In this document: piece after piece, positions 22,890 to 33,100 of the stretch | Position numbering within the stretch: position 1 is the first letter of the stretch | Layout: the number at the start of each line of letters is the position of its first letter | NCBI GenBank assembly: GCA_021234155.1 | Contig: JAJEKV010000072.1 | Span: 3,122,299-3,186,298, forward strand | DNA: 64,000 nucleotides | Direction of reading: 5' to 3' | Source: Isoetes taiwanensis | Lineage: Eukaryota; Streptophyta; Lycopodiopsida; Isoetales; Isoetaceae | Made by a program: the position numbers and the translations under genes | The notes under the pieces: generated by a model | Told to the model about the DNA's origin: nothing | Databases searched by the model: none | Seen by the model: only the letters and a program-made list of their open reading frames with translations

Positions 22890-23587
22890 TTACTGTCCAG
22901 GACTAAAACATAGGAAATGAGCAAATGTATACCCAAACCCTAACGAAATAAATGCCAAATACATGAAGGTTGGAAAAGCATCCCTCCAAGGAACTGAACC
23001 TTAGCTAGGGCCAATGGCACCACCATCACACCCTCCCATTTGCAACCTGGCAAACACCAATGAAGAAGCAAGAATCCAGAAACAACAAGGAGGAAAGCAA
23101 TTATCATAAACTTTTGCATTACAATAAGCAATCTATAGAAGAACAAACACCACTACATTCTACATCAATGGTGTAATCGTTAATGTTCAGGGGAATGTGT
23201 TCAACATTGACAGGAATGCTGTCGATTAGCCTAAACACATGGGTCGGCTCATCATCTCCAAATGATGGCTCCGTCTCACTTTCAGTTTTTCACACCTCTA
23301 ATGTGCCATAGATGACAGTTACCACGATTATGGCAAAAGCAATATGAGGGTCCTTTGAGTACACTCAGATGGTTTATATGCATCGCACAAGTGCACTTCT
23401 CTTGGGTATTGCAGGAATTGGGCACACATCCTTCCCTTCCACACAGATCATTCCATGTGTAGGGGTCAGATGTGTTTCATAGGACTTCTGGAGCTGTCTA
23501 TCTTTCCTGCAAAAGGGACTAGATCTTCTCTGTAAAAGTCTAGCCAAACTTGATATGAAGAGTTGGTCGGCATAGCTCGAGAATATC
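22890..23587. repeat. Third partial copy (C) of the segmental duplication
   Basis: This matches 10258-10994 of copy A and the equivalent part of B (starts TACTGTCCAGGACTAAAACATAGG, ends GCTCGAGAATATC). It keeps the 87-bp piece that B lost, but lacks about 43 bp present in both A and B near 23290. At several sites it shares B-type bases (TGCATCGCACAAG, ATGCTGTCGA). It lies directly after the poly(A) of the preceding LINE. Confidence 0.88.
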
Positions 23588-23855
23588 AAGGGAATTTATG
23601 AAAGTTCCATCTACTTCTTGGAATGGACATAAAAGCGAAAGACACATACATGTGGTACAATGGCAAGGAACACGATGGAGAGAGCCTATTTTCTTGATTT
23701 TTTTGTCTTTTCCCCTTTTGTCGATTCAAATGAGTTTCTTGGCTAAAATTCTTAAGGAAACTTGAAATTGGGGTTGATTTGATCAAAAATTCAAGGGAAT
23801 TGCTTGTTGCCCGTGTAGGGGGGCAGCATCTTTGAATTCCTTGCTCTTCTACTTA

Positions 23856-24149
23856 ATGGATGTAATAATCTTTGCAATTATTAAGCAAGTTGATAGAATT
23901 CCTTGTGGATTTATCTCGACAACACCCTTAGAGCTTTGGACATTTTTCATTTCCAATCAATTCTTCCTTGATCACGTATTTCAACAAGAATATACCTTTG
24001 TCCCAAGTTATGTTGAGTTTGAGATAGAAATCATTGACTCTTGGTTACCGAAACTTGTTGGGAACAACAATTCCTTTGCCACTAGGATTTTTAGACTGAA
24101 TTGTGGTTGGTATAATAAGAAGCTTATAGTTAAATTGTATTCTGAGTAG
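23856..24149 (+). CDS. Small upstream LINE ORF (ORF0-like), copy 1
   Basis: A 97-codon frame from the internal Met (MDVIIFAIIKQVDRIPCGF) to a stop after KLIVKLYSE. It aligns end to end with the frame at 30612-30932, sharing FAI-KQ-DR--CGF, LW, EY-FVP, EF-I-IIDSWL and KLYSE. Roughly half the residues are identical by eye. The upstream Met at 23832 is possible, but the homologous copy starts at the equivalent of the internal one. Function unknown; no motif recognised. Confidence 0.6.
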   Translation: MDVIIFAIIKQVDRIPCGFISTTPLELWTFFISNQFFLDHVFQQEYTFVPSYVEFEIEIIDSWLPKLVGNNNSFATRIFRLNCGWYNKKLIVKLYSE

Positions 24150-24329
24150 GTGGTTTGCAAATAAATTATGAGTAACAGTATGGAAGGTCGTCTCCTGATT
24201 AATAAGTGGCATTCTCGGTCCAGTTTCTAGCATACCTCCCTCCTTTCCTTTTTTTTTCCCATATTCCCCTTCATTTCTAGCTCAACTTCCACGTTTCTTG
24301 TTGTTTTCCCCTAAACTTTTCATTATGGA

Positions 24330-26690
24330 ATCTAATTCCTATTTAAACTCTAAAAAAATATCTATTTTGTATTCCTTCTCCGATTTGGCGTGAAGATCGT
24401 TCGCATCTCCTCAGAAGTTTTGCGTCCTACCACAAAGATCCTAAATAGGCCCTGTTATTTGGCAATTTTTCAACTTTATTTCCAGACACAGTACATGTGG
24501 ATCCTACTTCTTTCAAAATGCCTATTTGGGACAACTTTTTAGTTGGCTGAATCTATATAGCGTCATGTGGATGGGGTTCTGAAGACTTGGCATCATCCAA
24601 ATGTCAATAAAATGGATCTTTACACCAGCATATCTCTCAATCTTTCCATTGTTGATTCAAAAGTAAAATCCTTGTCTCATTCTGCTGTCATTGTCAATTT
24701 AAATAAATGTGGAGTTAAAATTGATAAACTATGGGTTTTTTCCCTTAACCTTCACAAGGGCATACTTATAAATCCCATATATCGGACTGCAAACTTTTTC
24801 TTAAACTATGGCTACATTTGAAAATTACTAGGTTACCTTCCTCAAATGGCTTCGAGACCTGAATATGGACAAAAGGAAAAACCTATGTATTGCATTTACC
24901 TCTCTTCTTGGTCTTAATTCAATATACTGGAATGAGGAGTGTTTTCGTGCTCTTTTTAATTCTATTGAAACTTACATATCCACTGAGTAATCTCCTTCTA
25001 ACCTTCCCAGATCTTTTGTTCAATTAGACCTTTCTGGATATATTCCCCTTTCTATACATTTCATGGATATTTTTGGACAAGAATTTAAATTCTCTCTCAA
25101 GTGGTCTGGTCTTCCTTCCCAATGCCATGCAAAGACACTTCTGATATTCTAATTGCATGAGAGTGAGTAACAACAAAGAGGACTTGATTATAGATGTTCA
25201 GATTCTGTCTAATACACTGGCAACTCAGTCAAAGAATGATAAGATGGAAGTCAAATCTTCCAACTTTGACTGTCCACCAAATAATAAGCAATCTGCCTGG
25301 ACTAAAGTCAATTGTAGCTATAAAAGAATTCAGAAAAATAGAATACGGAGAGAGAATGAAAAGGGATATGAAGGAAAATCTAATATGACTCAAGGGAAAA
25401 TGCAATAGCAGGACAATTTTAGTTTGGTTAAGAAGAATGGAAATTACAGATTTGCTTCCATTATAAATCCAATGAAGATGGTAGCTTGAGAATATTAGTA
25501 AAGGAAAAGGCACCCTTCCAACAATTAGATACAACAAATACCACTGCATTAATCTCTGAATAAGATAATACAAGATGCTGAAGTTAGCAATAAGGGCCAG
25601 TGCTCATATACCCTTATGGATTATCCTATCAAGAGTGTAGGTAAGAGTGGTCCATTAACTAAGAAAATCAAGGAAATAAATATCATACAGCTCAGGCTGC
25701 ATCCACTACTATCAACAGTGGTAGAAACAAGACAAATGTTTATGTACAATCTCAAGACATGGTAATTGGTAAAAATGTTAATAATGCTATTATTATTAAC
25801 CTTGTTACTTGTGTTCCAGACAGTGTTGATCATACTGAACCAACTGTAGCTTCTGATGAAAATAACTTGCAGTCCATTAAATGCACCAGCCAGTTCAAGG
25901 TATTATCTAATCTTAATAATGAGCAAGGAGATAATTTAATTTTGAGCAAGTCTACCTTGGTTCCCCTAATAACCCTCATGAATTGAGTATCCAAATGTGC
26001 ACAATTGACAATAGTTGTAAACATAATTCCCTTCATGAAAAGCTTGACCTTCCAACTTTGATCGACTTAAACCCTAACCACTCTAAAGAGGATCTTATCT
26101 GATCTACTCTTATTTCCCCAGTAATTGAAGAACAACTAGCAACTCTTCAAGGTGGCTTATATGGTAGTACTATGATTTGTGAGGTAGAAAATACTGAGGC
26201 AGATGCACAAGGCAATGGTCATGACCCTACACAGCGTGATGAATATGTTGATCAAGATGCCACTCAAGATATTATCTAAGAGATTGAATTTGTTTTGGAT
26301 ACTCTATCTAGAAATTGCACATGTATGTACATGTAGAGATGACTGATCACAACATACTAAGGAACCTTCAAATGTTGCACTCATCAGGCAAGTAACTCCT
26401 TCTATTCTTAATGACTCTCTCAAATTTTGCTAATAAAATGTTTGAATTTATTCTTGAGGGGGTATCTGATTTAAATGACTATGCTGATCTTAGTGATAGT
26501 GATAAAGAGATTTGGGAAAATGAGTTTTTCCTCAGAATGATCCTACTGTTCTTAATAGTATTCAAAAAACAGGGAGGAAACTAAATCTGTTGAAATAGCT
26601 ACCATACCATTAAGAAAAGACTCCTGCTGGAAATACTAAGGGTAAGATTAAAAAAGGGAAAAAAGCTAGTAAAAGAAACAAAAGATAGTT
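24330..26690 (+). pseudogene. LINE ORF1 remnants, copy 1
   Basis: Segments matching the ORF1 of the split LINE appear in order but in different frames. MDLYTSISLNLSIVDSKVKSL...KLWVFSLNLHKGIL is at 24600-24760. GLNSIYWNEECFRALFNSIETYI and LKWSGLP lie near 24910-25110. CTSQFKVLSNLNNEQGDNLIL is near 25885, equivalent to CSNQFQVLANLSVEQESDLLL in the other copy. ORF1 of such LINEs is an RNA-binding protein that packages the element RNA. Confidence 0.65.
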
Positions 26691-26699
26691 TGATTTTTC

Positions 26700-27180
26700 A
26701 TGCATTCTTTATCTCCTTCCTTCATCCCTATAGGGATTCTCTCTTGGAATGTAAGGGGAATAAAAGGTCCCTTAAAAGGGAGACGTGCTATTGCACAAGT
26801 TAAAAGTTACAATGCTGACATTATCCTGTTGCAAGAGCTTAAGCTCCCTCGGTTTGATTGTGCATACAGGACTTACCCGAAATCTTCTTCTATTTGGATT
26901 GAATCTAATGGTGCAAGTGGTGGACTTGCCATGATATGGAGGGATGTCAATCATCATTATTTCTACAATAGCCCTTCTAAACTATGGCAGGTTGTTTCCT
27001 TCTCTATCAAAGATTCCTTCTTTGGAATTATCAATATGTATGCTCCTACTACTCCTAGGGATAGACAACTTGTTTGGTTAGAGATCAATAACTGGTTGTC
27101 AGCTCAGGCTAATAAGGAGTGGACTATAGCAGGTGATTTCAAAAATACACCAGTTTGAAACCTGAAGTTGCTAATCAATA
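26700..27180 (+). pseudogene. LINE ORF2 start, APE endonuclease N-terminal half, copy 1
   Basis: The 152-codon frame has ILSWNVRGIKGPLKGR, IILLQELKLP, GGLAMIW, FGIINMYAPTTPRDR and AGDFKNTP (GDFN with Asn to Lys). Closely similar to the ORF2 start at 44053. A TGA follows, with weak similarity continuing for some 20 codons before it is lost. SDH motif and RT are absent. Confidence 0.8.
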
Positions 27181-27446
27181 TAAAAAGAGAACTCGAGCTA
27201 AATCTGCAATAATATAAAAAGAGTAGTGCATAACTATATACATGCAGTTGCTACATTAAAATCATGCAATACACGAGCATTGAGTCCTCTAAAAATTAGT
27301 AGTTACTTGAAATGTGCATCTATAAGGAATTGAGATTAGATCCATGCTGAGGAACTTTATTAACCCTTTATCCATGTGTTTGCATGCTTCTTCCATGCAC
27401 CTACATTGTTTCTAATTTCATCTATTTTTAGAACATCTTTCCACTT

Positions 27447-27804
27447 ATGATCATTGCCAGGTATAGAACGAGTTCACACAGATTGGAGATAGAAACTGGG
27501 AGATGGTTCAGGATCTCTGCTGAAGCTAGAATATGCAAACTATGTACATCTGGAAGTGTAGAAAATGAGTGTCGTGCACTATTGCAATGCTCGACATATG
27601 CACACATAAGAGAGAGCCTTGGTATACAGGTACAGGATTTTTACTCATTGTTACAATGCCACACATAGTATTATGATCATATTTGAGGGCGATAGACACA
27701 TACCGATCCTTTTTATTATATTTAAAGATGTAAATAGTTCTGTTTCTAGGCTCCATGGCCTCTCAAGGCCCCAAGAGAGCAATAGATATAATAAATAAAT
27801 AATT
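27447..27804 (+). pseudogene. 3' end of a different non-LTR element: zinc motif, hairpin and AT-rich tail
   Basis: The open frame reads RTSSHRLEIETGRWFRI, then RICKLC...VENECRALLQCSTYAHIRE. It has the spacing of the terminal zinc-binding motif (C-x2-C, H/C, C) of some non-LTR ORF2 proteins. The histidine expected before ALLQC is replaced. About 90 bp later a hairpin-capable CCATGGCCTCTCAAGGCC is followed by an ATAAATAA-type microsatellite (27784-27810). This is a different family from the poly(A) LINEs. A parallel motif occurs at 58.99 kb. Confidence 0.6.
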
Positions 27805-29010
27805 AAATAAATATAGATTTTGGACATCAACATATATGTTGAAGAACAATAAGCATGCAATCGGATGCCCTCATCAAAGCAACAAAAGTTAGCTTCACAT
27901 TCCCAAATAAATATAGATTTTGGACATCAACATATATGCTGAAGAACAATAAACATGCAATTGGATGCCCTCATCAAAGCAACGAAAGTTAGCTTCAGAT
28001 TCCATATGGTTTGCAAGTTGTAAGTAAAGATAGCCATCCAATATGATTGAGAGGGATGACTCGCAGTAAAATTTCTGCCTCCATAAACATCTGGCTCAGG
28101 CAAAAGGTCGACAAGGCAGTTAAAATAGTACTTGCCAGGTTTATTCCATGCTCTTGTCATGAAATCAAAATACTTGCAGTTTTCATCTACTAGGCAGTCA
28201 CGACTTTATTCAAAAACAATATTACTAAAGGTCGCATCATTTGATTTTATGCCATTCCATTGCCTTTCTTTGGAACATGCTATGGTAAGTCTTATATTGC
28301 CAGAGTGGGCATAAAGAGAATGGGTATAATCTGAAAAAATGATTGCCCATGAGACTGCATCTAGACTTGGCAATATCTTGAACATTTTCCATGCTTCATT
28401 TGAGCTGGCACATATCATATACATGTCAACAAGGGTGTTGCCAAAAAGGCCATCCCGTTCAATTTTTATGCTTCACAATTTGATCACGTATCATTTTTTC
28501 CTGCTCTAAATACTCCCTTCTTACTACATGCCTTTAAGGTGCTCAACCACTAACTTTGTCTAGTTGTATACTCTCCTGTTCCATTTGAGAGAGTAATCTT
28601 ACAAATATATACCATTCCAATTGTAATCATACCCTGAAATGATCACATTTTAATGGGACCCAATCACGGTTCAAAAAAGTAATAAACAATGTCTCATCTA
28701 AGCTCCCACATTCAACATATAGATCAAGAAATTCATTAAAACAACTTTTAGGCCTATTCCACTTTAAACTTCGGTGTATCATTCTACCCTATTCGATTGT
28801 GTCACGTGCATGCTTTGAGTGCAACAATATAGACAAAAGTGTCACTTTTCAATTCAACATCTTGTTCTATAATTGAAAAGCATTCTTACTTGTTCCAAAG
28901 ATGTATTTGCTGCAATAACTGCACTGCAAGTGTATCCAGTTGGTTGCAAAATTTTATCAAAGACCTCACTTGCCTCTCACATGTTATCACATGAAGCAAA
29001 CAACATGATC
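27805..29010 (-). pseudogene. PPR pseudogene (PLS class)
   Basis: Read on minus from about 29010: LFASCDNM-EASEVFDKILQPTGYTCSAVIAA, later LKACSKKGVF, IRDQIVKH, LVDMYMICASSNEAWKMFKILPSLDAVSWAIIFSDY, YFNCLVDLLPEPD, and an E1-like CFDEGIQL...SSAYMLMSKIY. These are PPR and E-motif signatures in the right order, with many stops and frameshifts. The E1-like end is present twice in tandem (about 96 bp, 27808-27903 and 27904-28002). Not functional. Confidence 0.75.
27808..28002. repeat. Tandem duplication of 96 bp
   Basis: Two adjacent copies begin AAATAAATATAGATTTTGG and end at AGTTAGCTTCASATTCC, differing at about five positions. They carry the end of the PPR pseudogene. The left border lies in the AAATAAAT microsatellite, which probably seeded the duplication. 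Confidence 0.85.
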
Positions 29011-29785
29011 CACCCAAAATAGAAATTGAATTTATACCAGTATGACCCACAAAAAGAATTTAATCTTTTAGCGCCTAGCAAATCTTCCTTGCTAGACCCT
29101 TGAAGCAGACAGTATGTGAATTATTTTTCCTTTAATTTATTGAAGGATGTCAATCTATTTACCATCACATCATGGTATAGTAGCTACATCACATGGAAGC
29201 CAATCCACTACCTAGTCTCGATACTTAGGAACTGTTTTGCATGTTATTATCTAATACATAATATGGCAGATTTAAGGTCTTTACCACAGGACGGTTCCAT
29301 TGTTTTGATGTTACAGAGATAAAGACCAATGATTTACAAGAAATTGATGCATCTGTGACAGAATGATTTGAAATAGCTATGCTATCCATAAAACATACTG
29401 CTTGAGCACCAGATTAGTGCTCCCATGCTCGTTTGAAGGAGGAGGCCCCATTTTCCAAATGGAGTACTCATATTTTGGCATAAACCTGGGAGATTTAATC
29501 CAGTTGTACCATACTACTTCGCATGATTTGATGCCATGCTGCTAAAGTGTCTCCCCTAGGAAATCTGGCAGACCATACTTATCACACCAAGGCCTTCGAA
29601 CCTCGTGATGACTCAGTTTGACTCAGTTCCTCTTTTAAAAGAAAAAAAAAGAAGAGAAAGAAAAAAGCACACATATTAGAATAAACCTGCATTATGACTG
29701 TGTAGCTTCATAACTTCTACAGCCTGGATTAGAAGGCAAAAATGTTCTTGCTACTCTGTACCTAACGTTAAAATATACTTCATTC
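29011..29785. other. No gene; ends in an A-rich tail-like stretch
   Basis: No convincing reading frame. Around 29630-29665 an A/G-rich run (AAAAGAAAAAAAAAGAAGAG) could be the tail of a small retroelement covering 29400-29640. No internal promoter boxes were found to prove it. Confidence 0.35.
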
Positions 29786-29816
29786 CTTCCTTCCTTCCTT
29801 CCTTCCTAAATACTAT

Positions 29817-29852
<36 letters not shown>

Positions 29853-29864
29853 CCTTCCTAAATA
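29786..29864. repeat. Compound microsatellite (TTCC)n-(TCTA)n-(TTCC)n
   Basis: ATTCC followed by about five TTCC units, an interruption, about eight TCTA units, then TTCC again. Likely the worn tail of a (TTCC)n-ended retroelement like those at 30.18 and 59.40 kb. Confidence 0.9.
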
Positions 29865-30170
29865 CATAGTTTTCACACACTCTAGCACAAAGCAAAACCT
29901 TTGAAGCTCATGCAAATGAGCCAAGAAGCCTTGGGAGGCAAACACGCTAAACTAGATAATCTTCAACAAATGCATGTATTATTGATATAAAAAAAAGGGG
30001 GAAAAAAAACATGTGCAAGCTCGTTGCTTGCTCCAGTCGGCTCCTTGGTTCTGGAAAATTTGAGGAACCCTTGTAACCTATCGTGTAAATCTCGAAATTT
30101 ACATTGCAGTTTAGAAATAGCGGAAAAATCTCTTGCTAAAAATATCAATTTTCCTGGTTACTTCCAACAG

Positions 30171-30243
30171 GAATGGAAGGAAGGAAGGAAGGAAGGAAGG
30201 TTCTTTTATCGTCCGCGGAGGCCAATCGGCCTATGGGACCCAA
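30171..30243 (-). repeat. (GGAA)n tail plus hairpin 3' end of a retroelement (minus)
   Basis: About six GGAA units are followed by TTTTATCGTCCGCGGAGGCC-AATC-GGCCTATGGGACCC. Reversed, this is hairpin then (TTCC)n, the same ending as at 59371-59423. The rest of the element would lie to the right, where only short frames remain to about 30390. Confidence 0.75.
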
Positions 30244-30611
30244 ATTACACGGAGTGTGAGTATATAGTTGGTAGGCTAGACTAGACTTTGCAAGAAATGT
30301 GCCGATTGTGCATGAAAAGTCTCCCAAACCAAGGCCACCTCTGACTGCATATCCTATTGGCATGACTCTAGTAACATGAATTATCAAGAGGTTGTAACCT
30401 CAAAGACAGATTTGACGTTGGAACATGGGACGAGCACCTAAAATCTTGGCACTTTTGTCCTTTACCCCCTTTTTCAGTTTGAAATACTTTCTTGGCAAAA
30501 ATTGCTGAAACTTGATCGATCCTGCCTCATTGACACCCGAATTTCTCTGAATTGTGAGCTAGCCTTGTAGAGGCTAGCATTTCATCAGATTTAGAATGCA
30601 GAGATCTTCAA

Positions 30612-30932
30612 ATGGATACTAAAATCTTTGCAATTCTAAAGCAAGAAGACAGACTATTTTGTGGTTTTCTTGTTGGACAACCTTCTGATCTGTGGAATTC
30701 TCTGATCTACAGAGGTGTCTTTCCTGATAACTCATTTCAATTTGAGTACTCGTTTGTTCCAGGGTGTGAAGAATTCAAGATCCAAATTATTGATTCTTGG
30801 CTTGAAGAATTCCTGGGATCCAAGAATATTGAAGCTACTGCTACAATTAGAGCCTACAGTGAACAATTTGATTCCAAAATATTCATCAAATTATATTCGG
30901 AGGTGGAATTAGGAGATTTTTCTGCAAATTAA
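30612..30932 (+). CDS. Small upstream LINE ORF (ORF0-like), split element
   Basis: A 106-codon intact frame starting MDTKIFAILKQEDRLFCGFL and ending VELGDFSAN. It lies 200 bp upstream of ORF1 in a different frame and is homologous to 23856-24149. Conservation of the peptide between two diverged copies, with matched start and nearly matched end, argues for a real product. No known domain is recognised. It might instead be the first part of a longer ORF1 disrupted by a frameshift, but stops separate them in both copies. Confidence 0.6.
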   Translation: MDTKIFAILKQEDRLFCGFLVGQPSDLWNSLIYRGVFPDNSFQFEYSFVPGCEEFKIQIIDSWLEEFLGSKNIEATATIRAYSEQFDSKIFIKLYSEVELGDFSAN

Positions 30933-31132
30933 GTTTCTTAATGATGTTTTCTTCGATAATTCTGGCATTGAGGAGCAATCTTGGTCGTCTCTCTCATAGA
31001 TAGGATCCTGTCCTTTCCTTACCCTGTTCTTTCCCCTTTCTCCATTTCCGATCCTGCATATCCATTTCTGCTTCCTTTTTGCTGCGTTTTCTTTAATTTC
31101 TGGCCTTTGTTGTATTCACCTGCTCTTTTCAT

Positions 31133-32394
31133 ATGGAAAATAAAAAATACCTTAGCCCTAAATCATTATCCTTTCTGCATTCTTTTTCTGCTCTTTCGTC
31201 TGAGGATCAAACCGCGCTCCTACACCACTTAAGCTTTTTTCATAAGCATCCAGATCAATTCATCGTATTTGGAAATTTCGCTAATCTTACAGATACAAAT
31301 CAGGCTATGGATCCAAAAACCCAAAAAACTCCAGTGTGGGATAATTTCTCCAAAGATCCCGACATGTGGGGGCGCCTTCCTGCTCTGGACCCTGTCACTC
31401 AAGTTCCCCTGCCATATGGTGTCCCAAGACCTAATGCTGAGATTCAACCAGATGAGAACTATGATGCAGCATTGAAGGAACTCCGACCTATCGAAAGGAG
31501 CAAGCAGATGATTTACCATGGTATTTCTCTAAATTTGCCCTCAGTTCATTCTAAAATGTCCTCCCTTGTAGACACTGCTGTTATCATAAAAGTCTCAAGA
31601 TCTGGCATTCAACTTGATAAATTATGGTCTTTTTGCCTTAATCTTCAGAAGGGAATCATTATAAATGCCTTATACTGGTTAAATTATCCCTACATAATGG
31701 TTGAATGTGGGAGCCAAAGAACTGCAAATTTTCTCCTTAAGTTGGGCATTCGAACCTTTGAGGCTTATCAATTATCATTTCTTAAATGGGACCCAAGGCT
31801 CAGCTATGATGGTATGGAAAATCTATGTGTGGCCTCTACAACTTTACAGGGATTAAATCCCATTTACTGGAGTGAAGAATGCTTAAAGCTCCTTTTTAAT
31901 TCCATTGGGAATTACATATGCACTGAGTATTCCCCTTCAAGATCTCCCAGAGCCTTTATTCAAATGGACCTTTCCAAAGCCATCCCCACCTCAATCCCCT
32001 TTTCTGATGCCTTTGGCCAAAATTCCTATCTGTCTTTGAGATGGTCAGGCCTACCTCCTCTTTGCCAGATTTGCTCGAAAAGACATTATTGATTTGCTGA
32101 ATGTGACCAGAGAGCAGACAATTCTACTAGATCTGAACCTGATGATCGAACTACTTGCATTCAAAAAATTGACAATATAAACAAAGTCAATGGCAAGCCC
32201 CCATCAGGAAACTCAAATATCTCAAGCTTGACTACAAATGATTGCCATCAACACTTTCAATGGAATCGAGTCAATGGAAGCAAAAAAAGGATCAAGAATA
32301 ATCAGATCAAAAGGTCGGATGTGACTCCTCATTCTCCCAACAAGGATAAGAGCTTTCAATATTCCAATCATAGATCTGATAAACATAACTGTTC
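31133..32394 (+). pseudogene. LINE ORF1, N-terminal part (continues at 42737)
   Basis: Starts MENKKYLSPKSLSFLHSF. Residues about 120-310 form a domain like the DUF4283 RNA-binding region of plant LINE ORF1: LDKLWSFCLNLQKG, LNYPYIMVECGSQRTANFLLKLG, FLKWDPRL, FIQMDLSKAIP. It closes with a zinc-knuckle-like LPPLCQICSKRHY; the following TGA at 32090-32092 interrupts it, and FAECDQ resumes in the same frame, supplying the last Cys. The frame then runs to SDKHNCS, where the 10.34-kb insertion begins. Confidence 0.8.
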
Positions 32395-32514
32395 CACAAG
32401 GCCCCCAAAATTGAATCATTATGATTTTTTTTTAATGGTTTGTTGGTGAAAACCAAATCCATAAATCAGTACATGTTAGTGGGTTCAAAAGTTTACAAAC
32501 CATGTCTAGTTATC

Positions 32515-33100
32515 TAATACGGTTCACCAACATATTTTTCTAAGGTGATAAGACAACATTGTTTTATGACATGGTATTGAAACATGGCAATTTTAATTGG
32601 TCTCTGTAACAATTTAAACTATAGGGTTCATCAACATATTTTTATAAAGTGATAATTCAATATTGTTTTATGACATGGTATTGAAACATGGCAATTTTTA
32701 TTGGTCTATGTAATAACTTAAATTATATGATGTGAACTACTATTTAGTATGTCAAGTTTATTAGACTAGTATTTTATCACATCTATCTTCTTCAATATAT
32801 TGATATGGTAATTTTAAGCGCATATTTCTCATGATACTTTACAGTGATTAATCATCAATACACAAGCGTGGTAAATAATTCTAGTTTAAATATGCTAATA
32901 TGACTTTTTTTTACCTTGTTTTTTCTCCATGGTACTAAAACATAATTATGACAGTTAGTTTTTCTAACAACTTAAAATATCTAACACGAACTAATGCTTA
33001 GTATTTCAAGTTTAATAGAATGGTATTTGATCGCATTTATCTTCCTCAGTATATTGACTTGATAAATTATTTAGATATTTGTAGCAATCAACGGACACGA
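32515..33100. repeat. Left subterminal AT-rich repeats of the transposon
   Basis: A roughly 105-bp unit (GGTTCAYCAACATATTTTT ... GACATGGTATTGAAACATGG) occurs twice at about 32521 and 32626. A larger unit containing AACTTAAA-ATAT, GAACTA-TATTTAGTAT, CAAGTTTA, TAGACTAGTATTT and CAGTATATTGA is found near 32706-32830 and again near 32975-33065. The units diverge by 15-30 percent by eye. Confidence 0.7.

Larger units (their letters stand above)
23588..27210 (+). mobile_element. LINE of the 30-48 kb family, 3'-truncated and decayed
   Basis: It runs collinear with the split LINE at 30.4-48.7 kb: 5' UTR text, small upstream ORF, ORF1 remnants and the start of ORF2. It stops shortly after the endonuclease GDF motif near 27200. 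Loss of the 3' end is unusual for LINEs and means later deletion or recombination. Stops and frameshifts are frequent in ORF1. Confidence 0.8.
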
